This document shows, in pieces, positions 26,140 to 35,255 of a DNA stretch of 54,714 nucleotides. Below the pieces are notes generated by a model. That model was not told the origin of the DNA and made no database searches. It worked only from the letters and a program-made list of their open reading frames with translations. The translations under genes were made by a program, and so were the position numbers. Origin of the DNA: Sediminibacterium ginsengisoli (GTDB taxonomy: Bacteria; Bacteroidota; Bacteroidia; Chitinophagales; Chitinophagaceae); assembly GCA_943324415.2 (NCBI GenBank), contig CALPLN020000001.1:1-54714 (forward strand), in the 5' to 3' direction. Position 1 is the stretch's first letter; each line of letters starts with the position of its first letter.

Positions 26140-26173
26140 AATACCTTTTGATGCAGTATATTGCAGCTCAAGT

Positions 26174-28024
26174 ATGGAGAATTTTATCGTATCAGCAAGA
26201 AAGTATCGTCCTCAAAACTTTAATACAGTAGTGGGTCAATCGCATATCACTACCACATTAAAGAATGCGATCCTAAACCAACATCTAGCACATGCATTTT
26301 TGTTTTGTGGACCAAGAGGTGTGGGTAAAACAACTTGCGCGCGTATCCTTGCAAAAACAATCAACTGTACCAACATTACAAAGGAAGGCGAAGCTTGTAA
26401 TCAGTGTGAAAGTTGTGTCTCTTTTGAAAAAGGTGCGAGTTTAAATATCCATGAATTAGATGCGGCGAGTAACAACTCTGTAGACGATATCAGAACACTT
26501 GTTGAACAAGTTCGCTTTGCACCACAGGCTGGCAAATACAAGGTCTATATTGTGGATGAGGTCCACATGTTAAGTACAAGTGCCTTCAATGCTTTTCTTA
26601 AAACATTAGAAGAACCGCCACCCTACGCAATTTTTATTTTAGCCACTACCGAGAAGCATAAAATCCTTCCAACAATCCTAAGTCGATGTCAAATTTTTGA
26701 CTTTAAAAGAATTGTTCCAGAAGATACCGTAAAGCATTTAGAGGAGATTGTAGAAAAAGAACATATCAAAGCAGAAAGAAACGCCTTACAACTGATTGCT
26801 CAAAAAAGTGAAGGTTGTATGCGTGACGCATTGAGCATTCTAGATAAAATAGTGAGCTTCTCCAATGGCGCCTTGACCTATGACAATACATTAGAGCATT
26901 TAAATATTTTGGACGAGGGCTATTTCTTTAAGTTGTTAACCCATCTTACAGAACAAGACCTGACAAGCGCGATGTTATTGTATGACGAAATCAACCAAAA
27001 AGGTTTCGAAGGAGACACCGTACTATATGGCATGGCCTCGTTTATCAGAAACATCCTTGTTTGTAAAGATAAAGCCAGTGCCCATTTGCTTGAATCGATC
27101 GAGGGATGGAGAGACCAATACTTGGCTGCTGCCGAAAAGATTGGCACACCCTATTTAGTGAGTGCATTGAATATCTTAAACGAATCTGAGATCCAATTCA
27201 AGATGGCTCGCAACAAAAGATTGCATGTGGAATTGGCCTTAATCAAACTCAATTTTCTACAACAAGCAATTGAATTAAGTATGGAAGATGGCCAGCTAGT
27301 AAAAAAAAAACTAGTTGATTGTCACTACCCTATTCGCACTAAAAAAATCATCCCTTTAAGTAATATCGTTGTCAATGCGGAGGCTAAACTCGTTATCGAA
27401 ACAGCTGCAACAGCAAAGCCTTTAACAACATCAACTTTAAAGCCTGAAGCAATCACAACAAAAGCGCCTGTTGCTGATCAGCAAGCACCCATTGCCACTC
27501 CTACTGCTAATCCGGTAGTCTCCTCAACTAGTCAACCTAGCAGCAATCCTGTTCCGCCTAATTTAGGTGGCAAGAAAAGTCTTTTAGCCGTACTACAACA
27601 GAAATATGGCAGTGAGTACAATATTGAAGAAGTTAAAGAAGCGATTTCTTTGGACATGGACACGCTTCAAACCTGCTGGAACGACTATGCCAACAAAATG
27701 GAGCAAGACCTGAAACACTCTGTAGCAGGCACTTTCAGAATTGCTACACTCCAAATAGAAGATCCTACCCATTTCACTATCACAGTTCCCGCTTTGACCG
27801 CACAAAAATTTGTAGAACAAGAAAGAATGAGTTTAATGGAAACTATTTGGGAGCGTTTTCAGAATCGCGCAATTCAATTTAGTATCCTTGTTGATGCTGG
27901 TGAAAAAGAAGATGTGCCATTGCATATGAAACTTAATAGCAAGCAAAAATTCGACCATATTGCCAAGCAATATCCATTGGTTCAACAGCTTAAAGAACGT
28001 ATGAATTTAGAAGTCAATTTTTAA
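26174..28024 (+). CDS. dnaX: DNA polymerase III subunit gamma/tau
   Basis: Clamp-loader ATPase that loads the sliding clamp and organises the replisome. The 616 residues start with the AAA+ module: Walker A GPRGVGKTTCAR, a four-cysteine zinc site (CTNITKEGEACNQCESC), Walker B VYIVDEVHML and the sensor stretch FILATTEKHKILPTILSRC. A proline-, threonine- and alanine-rich linker (about residues 405-460) separates it from a C-terminal domain of about 150 residues. No A-rich slippage site is obvious apart from the A run at about 27301-27309. Upstream lies a gapped inverted repeat. Its stop is 9 bp from the convergent SUI1 gene. Confidence 0.97.
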   Translation: MENFIVSARKYRPQNFNTVVGQSHITTTLKNAILNQHLAHAFLFCGPRGVGKTTCARILAKTINCTNITKEGEACNQCESCVSFEKGASLNIHELDAASNNSVDDIRTLVEQVRFAPQAGKYKVYIVDEVHMLSTSAFNAFLKTLEEPPPYAIFILATTEKHKILPTILSRCQIFDFKRIVPEDTVKHLEEIVEKEHIKAERNALQLIAQKSEGCMRDALSILDKIVSFSNGALTYDNTLEHLNILDEGYFFKLLTHLTEQDLTSAMLLYDEINQKGFEGDTVLYGMASFIRNILVCKDKASAHLLESIEGWRDQYLAAAEKIGTPYLVSALNILNESEIQFKMARNKRLHVELALIKLNFLQQAIELSMEDGQLVKKKLVDCHYPIRTKKIIPLSNIVVNAEAKLVIETAATAKPLTTSTLKPEAITTKAPVADQQAPIATPTANPVVSSTSQPSSNPVPPNLGGKKSLLAVLQQKYGSEYNIEEVKEAISLDMDTLQTCWNDYANKMEQDLKHSVAGTFRIATLQIEDPTHFTITVPALTAQKFVEQERMSLMETIWERFQNRAIQFSILVDAGEKEDVPLHMKLNSKQKFDHIAKQYPLVQQLKERMNLEVNF

Positions 28025-28033
28025 TCCTGTATT

Positions 28034-28387
28034 TTACAATTTAGCTTTGGTATACCCTTTCTGCTTAAGGTATTGAAATACTTTTTGACGGTGATCTCCT
28101 TGAATGATTATTTCTCCATCTTTTACAGCACCCCCAGTGCCACAAAAGTTTTTGAGGGCTTTTCCTAAAGCTTCTAAATCTGCTTCGGGACCTTCAAAGC
28201 CATATACAATCGTCACTGTCTTACCTGCTCTATGTTTGGTTTCTAGAATAACCCTAAGGGCTTGTTCGGCTGGCGGCAAACTTGTTTTAGGTTCCTCCTC
28301 CTGAGGTTGCATATAGTCTGGATTGGTGCTATATACCAAGGGGATACTTGAAAAACTATTGAAGGTATTTTTTGGCTTTTTACTCAT
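28034..28387 (-). CDS. SUI1/eIF1-family translation factor (YciH-like)
   Basis: Small cytoplasmic protein of 117 residues. The C-terminal 75 residues are an eIF1 fold: LRVILETKHRAGKTVTIVYGFEG, DLEALGKALKNFCGTGGAVKDGEIIIQGDHRQKVFQYLKQKGY, with the conserved GTGG loop and basic surface. In bacteria such proteins bind the small ribosomal subunit and may act in start selection, but their role is not settled. The first 40 residues look unstructured. Followed upstream by the DUF4783 gene on the same strand (11 bp gap). Confidence 0.93.
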   Translation of the reverse strand: MSKKPKNTFNSFSSIPLVYSTNPDYMQPQEEEPKTSLPPAEQALRVILETKHRAGKTVTIVYGFEGPEADLEALGKALKNFCGTGGAVKDGEIIIQGDHRQKVFQYLKQKGYTKAKL

Positions 28388-28398
28388 CTTAAAAGATT

Positions 28399-28788
28399 CT
28401 AGTTAACTCTCATGCTCACAATGACAAAACCTTTCTTTGCAGCTTGTAACAATAAGGTCAGATTGTATTTCTGTTGGCTGGACAATAATTTACCAGTGAG
28501 ATACAAAGTATTCCCTAATTTTCTTTCTGCACTTTTCTCAAAACCAACAATATTTTTTTGATTGAAAAACGCTTGTAAGGTTTCGTTGGCTTGTTGAGCT
28601 GTCAATGGTTTTGTTGCAGCTTGATCTAAAATGCTAGACTCCACTTGATTGTCCCAAAAGCTCTGGAGCGCACTGAAATTTCCTGTTTGCAAATGTTGTA
28701 CCAATATTTCAGTTTCATTTTGTGCTTTAACACCAATGCTAGCGTGCAAAAGGGCCAATACAACAAGTATTTTGGATATTAACTTCAT
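28399..28788 (-). CDS. DUF4783 family secreted protein
   Basis: A 129-residue exported protein with a signal peptide (about residues 1-22, ending VKAQ). The mature part fits the small SnoaL/NTF2-like DUF4783 family of Bacteroidota: LVQHLQTGNFSALQSFWDNQVESSILDQ..., then LGNTLYLTGKLLSSQQKYNLTLLLQAAKKGFVIVSMRVN. Function is unknown. It is 11 bp ahead of the SUI1 gene and divergent from gpmI. Confidence 0.85.
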   Translation of the reverse strand: MKLISKILVVLALLHASIGVKAQNETEILVQHLQTGNFSALQSFWDNQVESSILDQAATKPLTAQQANETLQAFFNQKNIVGFEKSAERKLGNTLYLTGKLLSSQQKYNLTLLLQAAKKGFVIVSMRVN

Positions 28789-28894
28789 TTTTGTCTATTA
28801 TAGTAGGATAAAGTTTGTAATGTGCCTAGTATTTTGAAACTTTGAGGTATAAAAATAAACAAATTCTAAGCAACGCTCTAAAAAGTTAAAAAAT

Positions 28895-30412
28895 ATGTCA
28901 AAAAAAGTAATATTAGTGATCATGGATGGTTGGGGATTGGGTCAGGTTTCAAAGGCAGACGCAATACAACATGCGCATGTTCCTTTTGTAACGAGTCTCT
29001 ACCAACAATACCCTAATACTACTTTAGTGACTTGTGGAGAGGAAGTTGGATTGCCAGAAGGACAAATGGGCAATAGTGAAGTAGGCCACTTAAATTTAGG
29101 TGCAGGCCGTATCGTATACCAAGAATTACAAAGAATCAATGTCGCTATCAAAACAGGCGAATTCGCTAGTAACCCCACATTGATTCAATCTATCCGTTAT
29201 GCAAAGGACAATCATAAGCCATTGCATTTAATTGGCTTAGTGAGTGATGGCGGCGTACATGCACACACAACACATTTAAAAGCATTATGTGATTTATGTA
29301 AGTCGGAAGGATTGACCAATGTCTTTATCCACGCATTCACAGATGGTCGTGATACCGATCCAAAGAGTGGACAATGCTATGTGGAATCATTAGAATCCCA
29401 TTTGAAAAATTCAGTAGGTAAAATAGCAAGCGTGAGTGGAAGGTATTACGCGATGGATCGAGATAAGCGTTGGGAAAGGGTTCAATTGGCATACAATGCA
29501 TTGGTGAAAGGGGCTGGAAGTACCGCTATTAGTGCACTTGCTGCCATTCAAGAAAACTATGCCAAAGATATTACAGATGAATTTATTTTACCAACTGTGA
29601 TTACGGAAAACGGACAACCGATTGCGAGAATTCAAGATGGAGATGCAGTCATCTGTTTTAATTTTAGAACAGATCGTTGTAGAGAAATTACAGAAGTCTT
29701 AACTCAAAAAGATTTCCCTGAATTAGATATGCATGCATTGAAATTGCATTACACGACAATGACCAAATATGATGAGACATTTAAAAATGTGCATGTGGTA
29801 TTTGAAAACGATAATTTAGAAAATACTTTGGGAGAAGTATTGGCGAGAAATAATAAAAAACAAATTCGTATTGCAGAAACAGAAAAGTATCCCCATGTTA
29901 CTTTCTTTTTTAGCGGAGGTAGAGAACAACCATTTGAAGGTGAATCAAGAATCATGGCAGCTTCTCCTAAAGTAGCGACTTATGATTTACAACCAGAGAT
30001 GAGCGCATTTGAATTAACTGAAAAAATTCTGCCCGAAATCAATGCCGGCAACCCTGACTTTATCTGTCTCAACTATGCCAATGCGGATATGGTAGGCCAT
30101 ACTGGTGTATTTAGCGCAGTAGTAAAAGCAGTTGAAACAGTAGACACCTGTGTCGAAAAAGTAGTGACTGCAGGATTGAACAATGGCTATACTATCTTTC
30201 TGACAGCTGATCATGGCAATGCTGATTTCATGATGAACGAAGATGGTAGCCCCAACACGGCGCACTCCTTAAACTTAGTTCCCTTCTTTATTATAGATAA
30301 GGACTGGAAAGGCAGCATACAAAAAGGCAAATTAGGCGATCTTGCTCCAACGATATTACACATGATGGATTTGCCAATTCCAAAAGAGATGACTGGAACT
30401 GTATTAATCTAA
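28895..30412 (+). CDS. gpmI: 2,3-bisphosphoglycerate-independent phosphoglycerate mutase
   Basis: Manganese-dependent enzyme that interconverts 3- and 2-phosphoglycerate in glycolysis. The 505 residues are standard. Metal-site segments are MDGWG near the N terminus and FLTADHGNADFM near the C terminus; the phospho-accepting serine is Ser61 in GQMGNSEVGHLNLGAG; the substrate loop contains AFTDGRDTDPKSG and SGRYYAMDRDKRWER. It is divergent from DUF4783 and is followed 30 bp later by engB. Confidence 0.98.
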   Translation: MSKKVILVIMDGWGLGQVSKADAIQHAHVPFVTSLYQQYPNTTLVTCGEEVGLPEGQMGNSEVGHLNLGAGRIVYQELQRINVAIKTGEFASNPTLIQSIRYAKDNHKPLHLIGLVSDGGVHAHTTHLKALCDLCKSEGLTNVFIHAFTDGRDTDPKSGQCYVESLESHLKNSVGKIASVSGRYYAMDRDKRWERVQLAYNALVKGAGSTAISALAAIQENYAKDITDEFILPTVITENGQPIARIQDGDAVICFNFRTDRCREITEVLTQKDFPELDMHALKLHYTTMTKYDETFKNVHVVFENDNLENTLGEVLARNNKKQIRIAETEKYPHVTFFFSGGREQPFEGESRIMAASPKVATYDLQPEMSAFELTEKILPEINAGNPDFICLNYANADMVGHTGVFSAVVKAVETVDTCVEKVVTAGLNNGYTIFLTADHGNADFMMNEDGSPNTAHSLNLVPFFIIDKDWKGSIQKGKLGDLAPTILHMMDLPIPKEMTGTVLI

Positions 30413-30442
30413 GCCACAAAGCATTCGCCCTTAAACTAACCA

Positions 30443-31087
30443 ATGAAAATACACAAAGCAACTTATTTAATATCGAGTCCTAATTACGACCAATGCCCTG
30501 TTTTACAAGCGCCAGAATATGCCTTTATTGGTAGAAGTAATGTAGGCAAGTCCTCCATTATCAACGCTATTTGTGGCCAAAAGGGTTTGGCTAAAACTTC
30601 TTCTGCTCCAGGTAAAACGCAATTGATTAACCATTTTGAAATCATCAGCAATGAAGTGGTGAAAGGGCGTCAAGAAAAATGGTATATCGTTGACTTACCA
30701 GGGTACGGCTATGCGAAAGTATCTCAAAGTAGTCGACGCAGATGGGAGCAAATGATTGAGAACTATTTACGAAAAAGACCCAACCTAGTTCGTGTTTTTG
30801 TATTAATTGATTCTAGACATAGTCCACAAAAAATCGACCTTGAATTCGTGGAACAACTGTTTCAATGGGAGATTCCCTACACCCTTATTTTTACCAAATC
30901 TGACAAAGAAAAGCCAGGTGTTGTGAAGCGTAATGTGGAAGCTTTTTTTGACAGATTAAAAACCTTATTGCCCTTTTTACCAGAAGGTTTTGTGACCAGT
31001 GCAGAGAAAAAACTAGGTACCGAAGAAGTACTTGACTGCATCGCACGTTACAATTTACTTTCCAACGAAGACAAAGCATCTAAATAA
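30443..31087 (+). CDS. engB: Ribosome biogenesis GTP-binding protein EngB/YsxC
   Basis: Small GTPase needed for 50S subunit assembly. The 214 residues have G1 GRSNVGKSS, G3 DLPGYGYAKVS and G4 TKSDK, plus the family sequence RRRWEQMIENYL. Slightly longer than the roughly 200 usual, by a few C-terminal residues. It lies between gpmI and an ABC exporter on the same strand, 1 bp before the latter. Confidence 0.97.
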   Translation: MKIHKATYLISSPNYDQCPVLQAPEYAFIGRSNVGKSSIINAICGQKGLAKTSSAPGKTQLINHFEIISNEVVKGRQEKWYIVDLPGYGYAKVSQSSRRRWEQMIENYLRKRPNLVRVFVLIDSRHSPQKIDLEFVEQLFQWEIPYTLIFTKSDKEKPGVVKRNVEAFFDRLKTLLPFLPEGFVTSAEKKLGTEEVLDCIARYNLLSNEDKASK

Positions 31088-31088
31088 T

Positions 31089-32852
31089 ATGAAAATCCTT
31101 ATCCAATACATTAAGCCTTTCAAAGGCTTAGTTTTTTTAGCATTTATCCTTGCAGCAATCAACCAAACATTTTCTTTATTTGACCCGATGATCTTTGGAA
31201 AGTTAATCGATGGTTTCGCTAAGAATCCTTTTTTAGATCCTTCTGGAACAGAGCGAACTCAAGCTATGTTTTTAAAAGGTGTTGGCAATATGTTATTGCT
31301 ATTAGTGGGTACCGCGATGGTGAGCAGAATTGCCAAAGCTTTCCAAGACTATATTGTAAACGTCATTATCCAAAAATTTGGCGCAGCATTGTTTACTGAT
31401 GGCCTAAGACATTCTATGCAATTGCCCTATCAAGCTTTTGAAGATCAAAGAAGCGGCGAAACCCTATCTATCCTTACCAAAGCTCGTACGGATTGTGAGA
31501 AATTCATTAGCTACGTAATCAATGTGGTATTTGGAATTGTTGTAAGCGTTGTTTTTGTTTCTGTTTATGCAACCCGTTTACATTGGTCTATCATCCCGAT
31601 CTATATTGGCGGCGCGAGTATGATTGCTTATGTCACGAATCTATTGAGCAAGAAAATCAAAGTCATCCAAAAAAATATTGTAAAAGAAACTACAAGCTTA
31701 GCAGGTACGACGACAGAGAGTTTAAGAAATATTGAATTGGTAAAAAGTCTTGGCTTAACCAATCAAGAAATCAATCGACTCAACAACAATACCTATAAAA
31801 TATTGGCACTTGAATTAAAGAAAGTGAAAAATATTCGTTCTTTAAGTTTCATACAAGGCACGATGGTGAATGCATTGAGACAAGTGATTACGTTTACCTT
31901 AATGTGGTTGATCTTTAAAGAAATTTTAACGGTGGGTCAGTTGATCTCATTACAATTTTATAGCTTCTTTATATTTGGACCATTGCAAGAGATTGGAAGT
32001 ATTATCATGAGTTATAGAGAAACTGAAGCTTCTTTGAACAACTTTGATGCATTGATGAAAAAACCAATTGATACCCCTCCAGCGAATCCAATTGCGGTTG
32101 GTGAAATTGAACAACTAGCCTTTAAACAAGTTGGATTCCAACATCAAACTGCGAATTTTAAAGCCATCGATCAAATTAGTTTTGAAGCGAAAAAAGGAGA
32201 GACCATTGCATTTGTTGGTCCATCTGGCGCAGGTAAAAGCACATTGGTAAAATTACTTGTAGGCTTATATGAACCACAAGAAGGTGAGATCTTAATGAAT
32301 GGAGTCAATACCGCTCAAATTGATATGAGTGCGCTTAGAAATCAAATTAGCTTTGTCACACAGGATACGCAGCTTTTTGCTGGGACCATTCGTGAAAACT
32401 TAGCCTTCGTAGCACCCAACGCAAGCGAAGAGGAAATGCTATTGGCTTTAACCAAAGCGAGTTGTGCGAATATTTTAGACAAAGGCGGCAATGGCTTAGC
32501 TACCGTCATTGGTGAAGGGGGTTTAAAATTAAGTGGTGGTGAAAAACAAAGGCTTTCTATTGCCAGAGCATTACTAAGACATCCTCACCTATTGATATTT
32601 GATGAAGCCACTTCGTCTTTAGATAGCTTAACCGAAGAGTCTATCACAGATACCATTCGTGACTTGTCTAAAGAAAGAGAACAAATTACCATTATGATTG
32701 CGCACCGACTTAGTACGATCATTCATGCAACAAGAATATACGTGTTAGAGAAAGGGACCGTCATAGAATCCGGTAATCACCAAAGCTTATTAGAAGAAAA
32801 AGGTTTGTACTACGCTATGTGGAGACAACAAATTGGAGAACGTAAAGGGTAA
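31089..32852 (+). CDS. ABC exporter, fused membrane and ATPase domains
   Basis: A 587-residue half-transporter. Six membrane helices fill the first 300 residues; the ATPase part has Walker A FVGPSGAGKST, signature LKLSGGEKQRLSIA, Walker B LLIFDEATSSLD and the H-loop IMIAHRLST. The frame is open back to 31032 inside engB, but the ATG at 31089, 1 bp after the engB stop, gives a typical N terminus (MKILIQYIKPFKGLVF). It is a separate paralogue of the exporter at 8589-10394, with a canonical LSGGE signature. Substrate unknown. Confidence 0.94.
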   Translation: MKILIQYIKPFKGLVFLAFILAAINQTFSLFDPMIFGKLIDGFAKNPFLDPSGTERTQAMFLKGVGNMLLLLVGTAMVSRIAKAFQDYIVNVIIQKFGAALFTDGLRHSMQLPYQAFEDQRSGETLSILTKARTDCEKFISYVINVVFGIVVSVVFVSVYATRLHWSIIPIYIGGASMIAYVTNLLSKKIKVIQKNIVKETTSLAGTTTESLRNIELVKSLGLTNQEINRLNNNTYKILALELKKVKNIRSLSFIQGTMVNALRQVITFTLMWLIFKEILTVGQLISLQFYSFFIFGPLQEIGSIIMSYRETEASLNNFDALMKKPIDTPPANPIAVGEIEQLAFKQVGFQHQTANFKAIDQISFEAKKGETIAFVGPSGAGKSTLVKLLVGLYEPQEGEILMNGVNTAQIDMSALRNQISFVTQDTQLFAGTIRENLAFVAPNASEEEMLLALTKASCANILDKGGNGLATVIGEGGLKLSGGEKQRLSIARALLRHPHLLIFDEATSSLDSLTEESITDTIRDLSKEREQITIMIAHRLSTIIHATRIYVLEKGTVIESGNHQSLLEEKGLYYAMWRQQIGERKG

Positions 32853-32869
32853 TATAAAAGCAACCGCAT

Positions 32870-33319
32870 TTACTTTTCTTCTCTTTCGAATTTCTTTTTA
32901 AGGTATTCTATCACAGAAGGATCTTCTAATCCTTCCATATCACTTAATTCCAATTCGATTGCTTTTGTGCTTAATCGAATTTCAATCAAGGAAAAAAAGA
33001 TAGATACTGAAAAGGCGATCAAACTTACAGCAAAAATAAATTTTGCAATTCCTTGATATTGAATGAAAATGAAAAACATAGAAAGCAAGGATAGCAACAA
33101 AGCCGCAACCCCATAAGTTTGCATTCTTTGAATTAACTTAATTCTGTATTTAAGGTTCTTAATTTGACCAAATATCACCAGTCGTTGTTCCTGTTGTTGA
33201 TACTTATCGTGTAAAACCCTTACACGGTTAGACAATGCTAAAAAACGATTGGTATAGGCCAGCATAATCAGACTGATGGCCGGAAATAATAAAGCCGGGA
33301 TATTAACTGATAGTTCCAT
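32870..33319 (-). CDS. DUF2721 family membrane protein
   Basis: A 149-residue inner-membrane protein of unknown function. It has an N-terminal hydrophobic helix (IPALLFPAISLIMLAYTNRFLALSNRVRVLHD), which is the DUF2721 signature, then a basic helical segment, two further membrane helices (AALLLSLLSMFFIFIQY and FIFAVSLIAFSVSIFFSLIE) and a charged tail. The ATG at 33319 gives the family start; an in-frame extension to 33421 would overlap uvrC on the other strand and is rejected. Divergent from uvrC across 46 bp. Confidence 0.85.
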   Translation of the reverse strand: MELSVNIPALLFPAISLIMLAYTNRFLALSNRVRVLHDKYQQQEQRLVIFGQIKNLKYRIKLIQRMQTYGVAALLLSLLSMFFIFIQYQGIAKFIFAVSLIAFSVSIFFSLIEIRLSTKAIELELSDMEGLEDPSVIEYLKKKFEREEK

Positions 33320-33346
33320 GTTATAAAAATAGTTAAAATAAACCGG

Positions 33347-33354
33347 TATTTTTG
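33347..33354 (+). promoter_or_regulatory. -7 box of uvrC
   Basis: TATTTTTG, exact TAnnTTTG match, 11 bp before the uvrC ATG. The predicted transcript has almost no leader. Confidence 0.7.
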
Positions 33355-33365
33355 CATCCACCCTT

Positions 33366-35174
33366 ATGGAGAAAGAACAGTTCAAGAAAATACAACCAAG
33401 CATCCCGCAAGAACCTGGCATTTATCAATATTTTGATGATAAAGGCAAACTATTGTACGTTGGTAAAGCAAAACATTTAAGAAACCGTGTAAGCTCTTAT
33501 TTTCTTTCCAATCAACATAGCTTGAAAACCATTGAGCTAGTTCAACGCATTAGTGAGATCAAATACACCATCGTCAATTCAGAGCACGATGCCTTTATTT
33601 TAGAGAACGAGCTCATTAAGAACTACCAACCTAAATACAATATCAATTTAAAGGATGACAAAACCTATCCTTATATCGTCATTAAAAAAGAGGCGTTTCC
33701 AAGGGTCTTTTTAACAAGGCGAAAAATAAAAGATGGCTCCACTTATATTGGCCCCTTTACCCATGTATTTGCCGTGCGAGAATTGATCAATCACATTAAA
33801 GAAACGATTCCATTAAGAACTTGCACCCTACCACTTACACCAAAAAATATTCAACAAGGCAGGTTTAAAGTTTGTCTGGAATATCATTTAGGCAATTGCA
33901 AAGGGCCTTGCCAGGGATTTCAGACAGAGCAAGATTATGCAGCATCCATTGACCAGGTGAAACATTTACTAAAAGGAAATGTAAAACCATTGGTGCAAAA
34001 CCTCAAAGAAAAAATGCTTGCCGAAGCAACTGAGCTTGCTTTTGAAAAAGCCAACGAGACCAAGAAAAAGATAGACGAACTTGAACGCTATCAAACTAAA
34101 TCAGAGATATTAACGAAGCAACAAGAAGCCATGGATGTCTTTAGTGTGGCCATGGAGGAAGATCAAGCTTATGTAAATTACCTGATGTTGCAAGAGGGGC
34201 GAATTGTACAGACACATATGTTACCGCTTAGTATTCCTTTGGAAGAGTCTAAAGAAACAGTGCTCGCATTTGCAATACATTATTTTAGGACCCAGCTCGA
34301 ATCGGAAGCAAAAGAAATTATCGTACCCGTTGAGCCTTTTGAAAAAGAAAAAGGCGTTAAATATACTGTTCCAAAACTGGGAGAGAAATTACAATTATTG
34401 GCACTGTCTCAAAAGAACGTAGACTATGCTTTAAAGGATTGGAAACATAGGCAAGCTTTGGTTAAAGTAAGCGAGACTGCACCAGTGAATGAAGTATTGA
34501 TTGAATTAAAGCAATTGCTTTCTTTACCTGCAGTTCCAAACCATATAGAATGTTTTGATAACTCAAATTTTCAAGGGGCCTACCCTGTTTCAGCCATGGT
34601 CTGTTTTAAAAATGGTATCCCTAGTAAATCAGATTACCGCAAATTCAATATTAAGACGGTGGTGGGCATCAATGACTTTGCCAGTATGCACGAAACCGTT
34701 TTAAGGCGTTATAGCTCCGTCTTGCAGAAAAAACAACCACTTCCTCAGTTGATCATCATTGATGGCGGCAAAGGGCAATTAAACGCCGCGCTGGATGCTT
34801 TAAAGGAATTGGGCATACAAGACAAAGTGACCACTGTAGGTTTAGCTAAAAATATTGAAGAATTGTTCTTCCCTGGAGATACCAGTTCCATCTTATTAAA
34901 CTGGAATAGTCCTGCACATAATTTAGTGCGCAATATCAGAGACGAAGTACACCGTTTTGGTATTACTTTTCATAGAGCCCAAAGATCCAAAGGTGCGCTA
35001 GAGAATAGCTTAGATCATATAGAAGGGATTGGTCCAAAAACAAAAGACACTTTATTGACCTATTTCAAATCGGTCAGTAAAATAAAAAGTGCCAACCCAA
35101 GCATATTAACTGAACTCATTGGCGCTGCAAAAACGAATATATTATTGACTGCTTTTGAAAAAGAAAAGAAATAA
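33366..35174 (+). CDS. uvrC: Excinuclease ABC subunit C
   Basis: Makes the two incisions around DNA lesions in nucleotide excision repair. The 602 residues have an N-terminal GIY-YIG nuclease (PGIYQYFDDKGKLLYVGKAKHLRNRVSSYF), a cysteine-containing region (ICLEYHLGNCKGPC-like: VCLEYHLGNCKGPCQG), a UVR domain, a C-terminal RNase H-like nuclease (ECFDNSNFQGAYPVSAMVCF, LIIIDGGKGQLNAALDAL) and a short helix-hairpin-helix end (IEGIGPKTKDTLL). All expected parts are intact. Followed by a bidirectional terminator. Confidence 0.98.
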   Translation: MEKEQFKKIQPSIPQEPGIYQYFDDKGKLLYVGKAKHLRNRVSSYFLSNQHSLKTIELVQRISEIKYTIVNSEHDAFILENELIKNYQPKYNINLKDDKTYPYIVIKKEAFPRVFLTRRKIKDGSTYIGPFTHVFAVRELINHIKETIPLRTCTLPLTPKNIQQGRFKVCLEYHLGNCKGPCQGFQTEQDYAASIDQVKHLLKGNVKPLVQNLKEKMLAEATELAFEKANETKKKIDELERYQTKSEILTKQQEAMDVFSVAMEEDQAYVNYLMLQEGRIVQTHMLPLSIPLEESKETVLAFAIHYFRTQLESEAKEIIVPVEPFEKEKGVKYTVPKLGEKLQLLALSQKNVDYALKDWKHRQALVKVSETAPVNEVLIELKQLLSLPAVPNHIECFDNSNFQGAYPVSAMVCFKNGIPSKSDYRKFNIKTVVGINDFASMHETVLRRYSSVLQKKQPLPQLIIIDGGKGQLNAALDALKELGIQDKVTTVGLAKNIEELFFPGDTSSILLNWNSPAHNLVRNIRDEVHRFGITFHRAQRSKGALENSLDHIEGIGPKTKDTLLTYFKSVSKIKSANPSILTELIGAAKTNILLTAFEKEKK

Positions 35175-35204
35175 GCAACAAGCGTGTTTTAAATAGCCCC
35201 TAAT

Positions 35205-35236
35205 AAAAAATGCGACATCGGAATGTCGCATTTTTT
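35205..35236. terminator. Bidirectional terminator between uvrC and gldN
   Basis: Perfect 8-bp stem TGCGACAT / ATGTCGCA with loop CGGA, extended by A and T runs on both sides. It serves convergent uvrC (plus) and the gld operon (minus). Confidence 0.93.
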
Positions 35237-35255
35237 ATATCTAAAAGTCCTTAGG

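Noticed and set aside
27393..27560. Low-complexity Thr/Ala/Pro stretch in dnaX as a possible insertion
   Set aside because: A flexible linker between the ATPase core and the C-terminal domain is normal for DnaX.
33320..33421. N-terminal extension of the DUF2721 protein
   Set aside because: It is antisense to the start of uvrC and its promoter, and the family sequence begins at the ATG at 33319.
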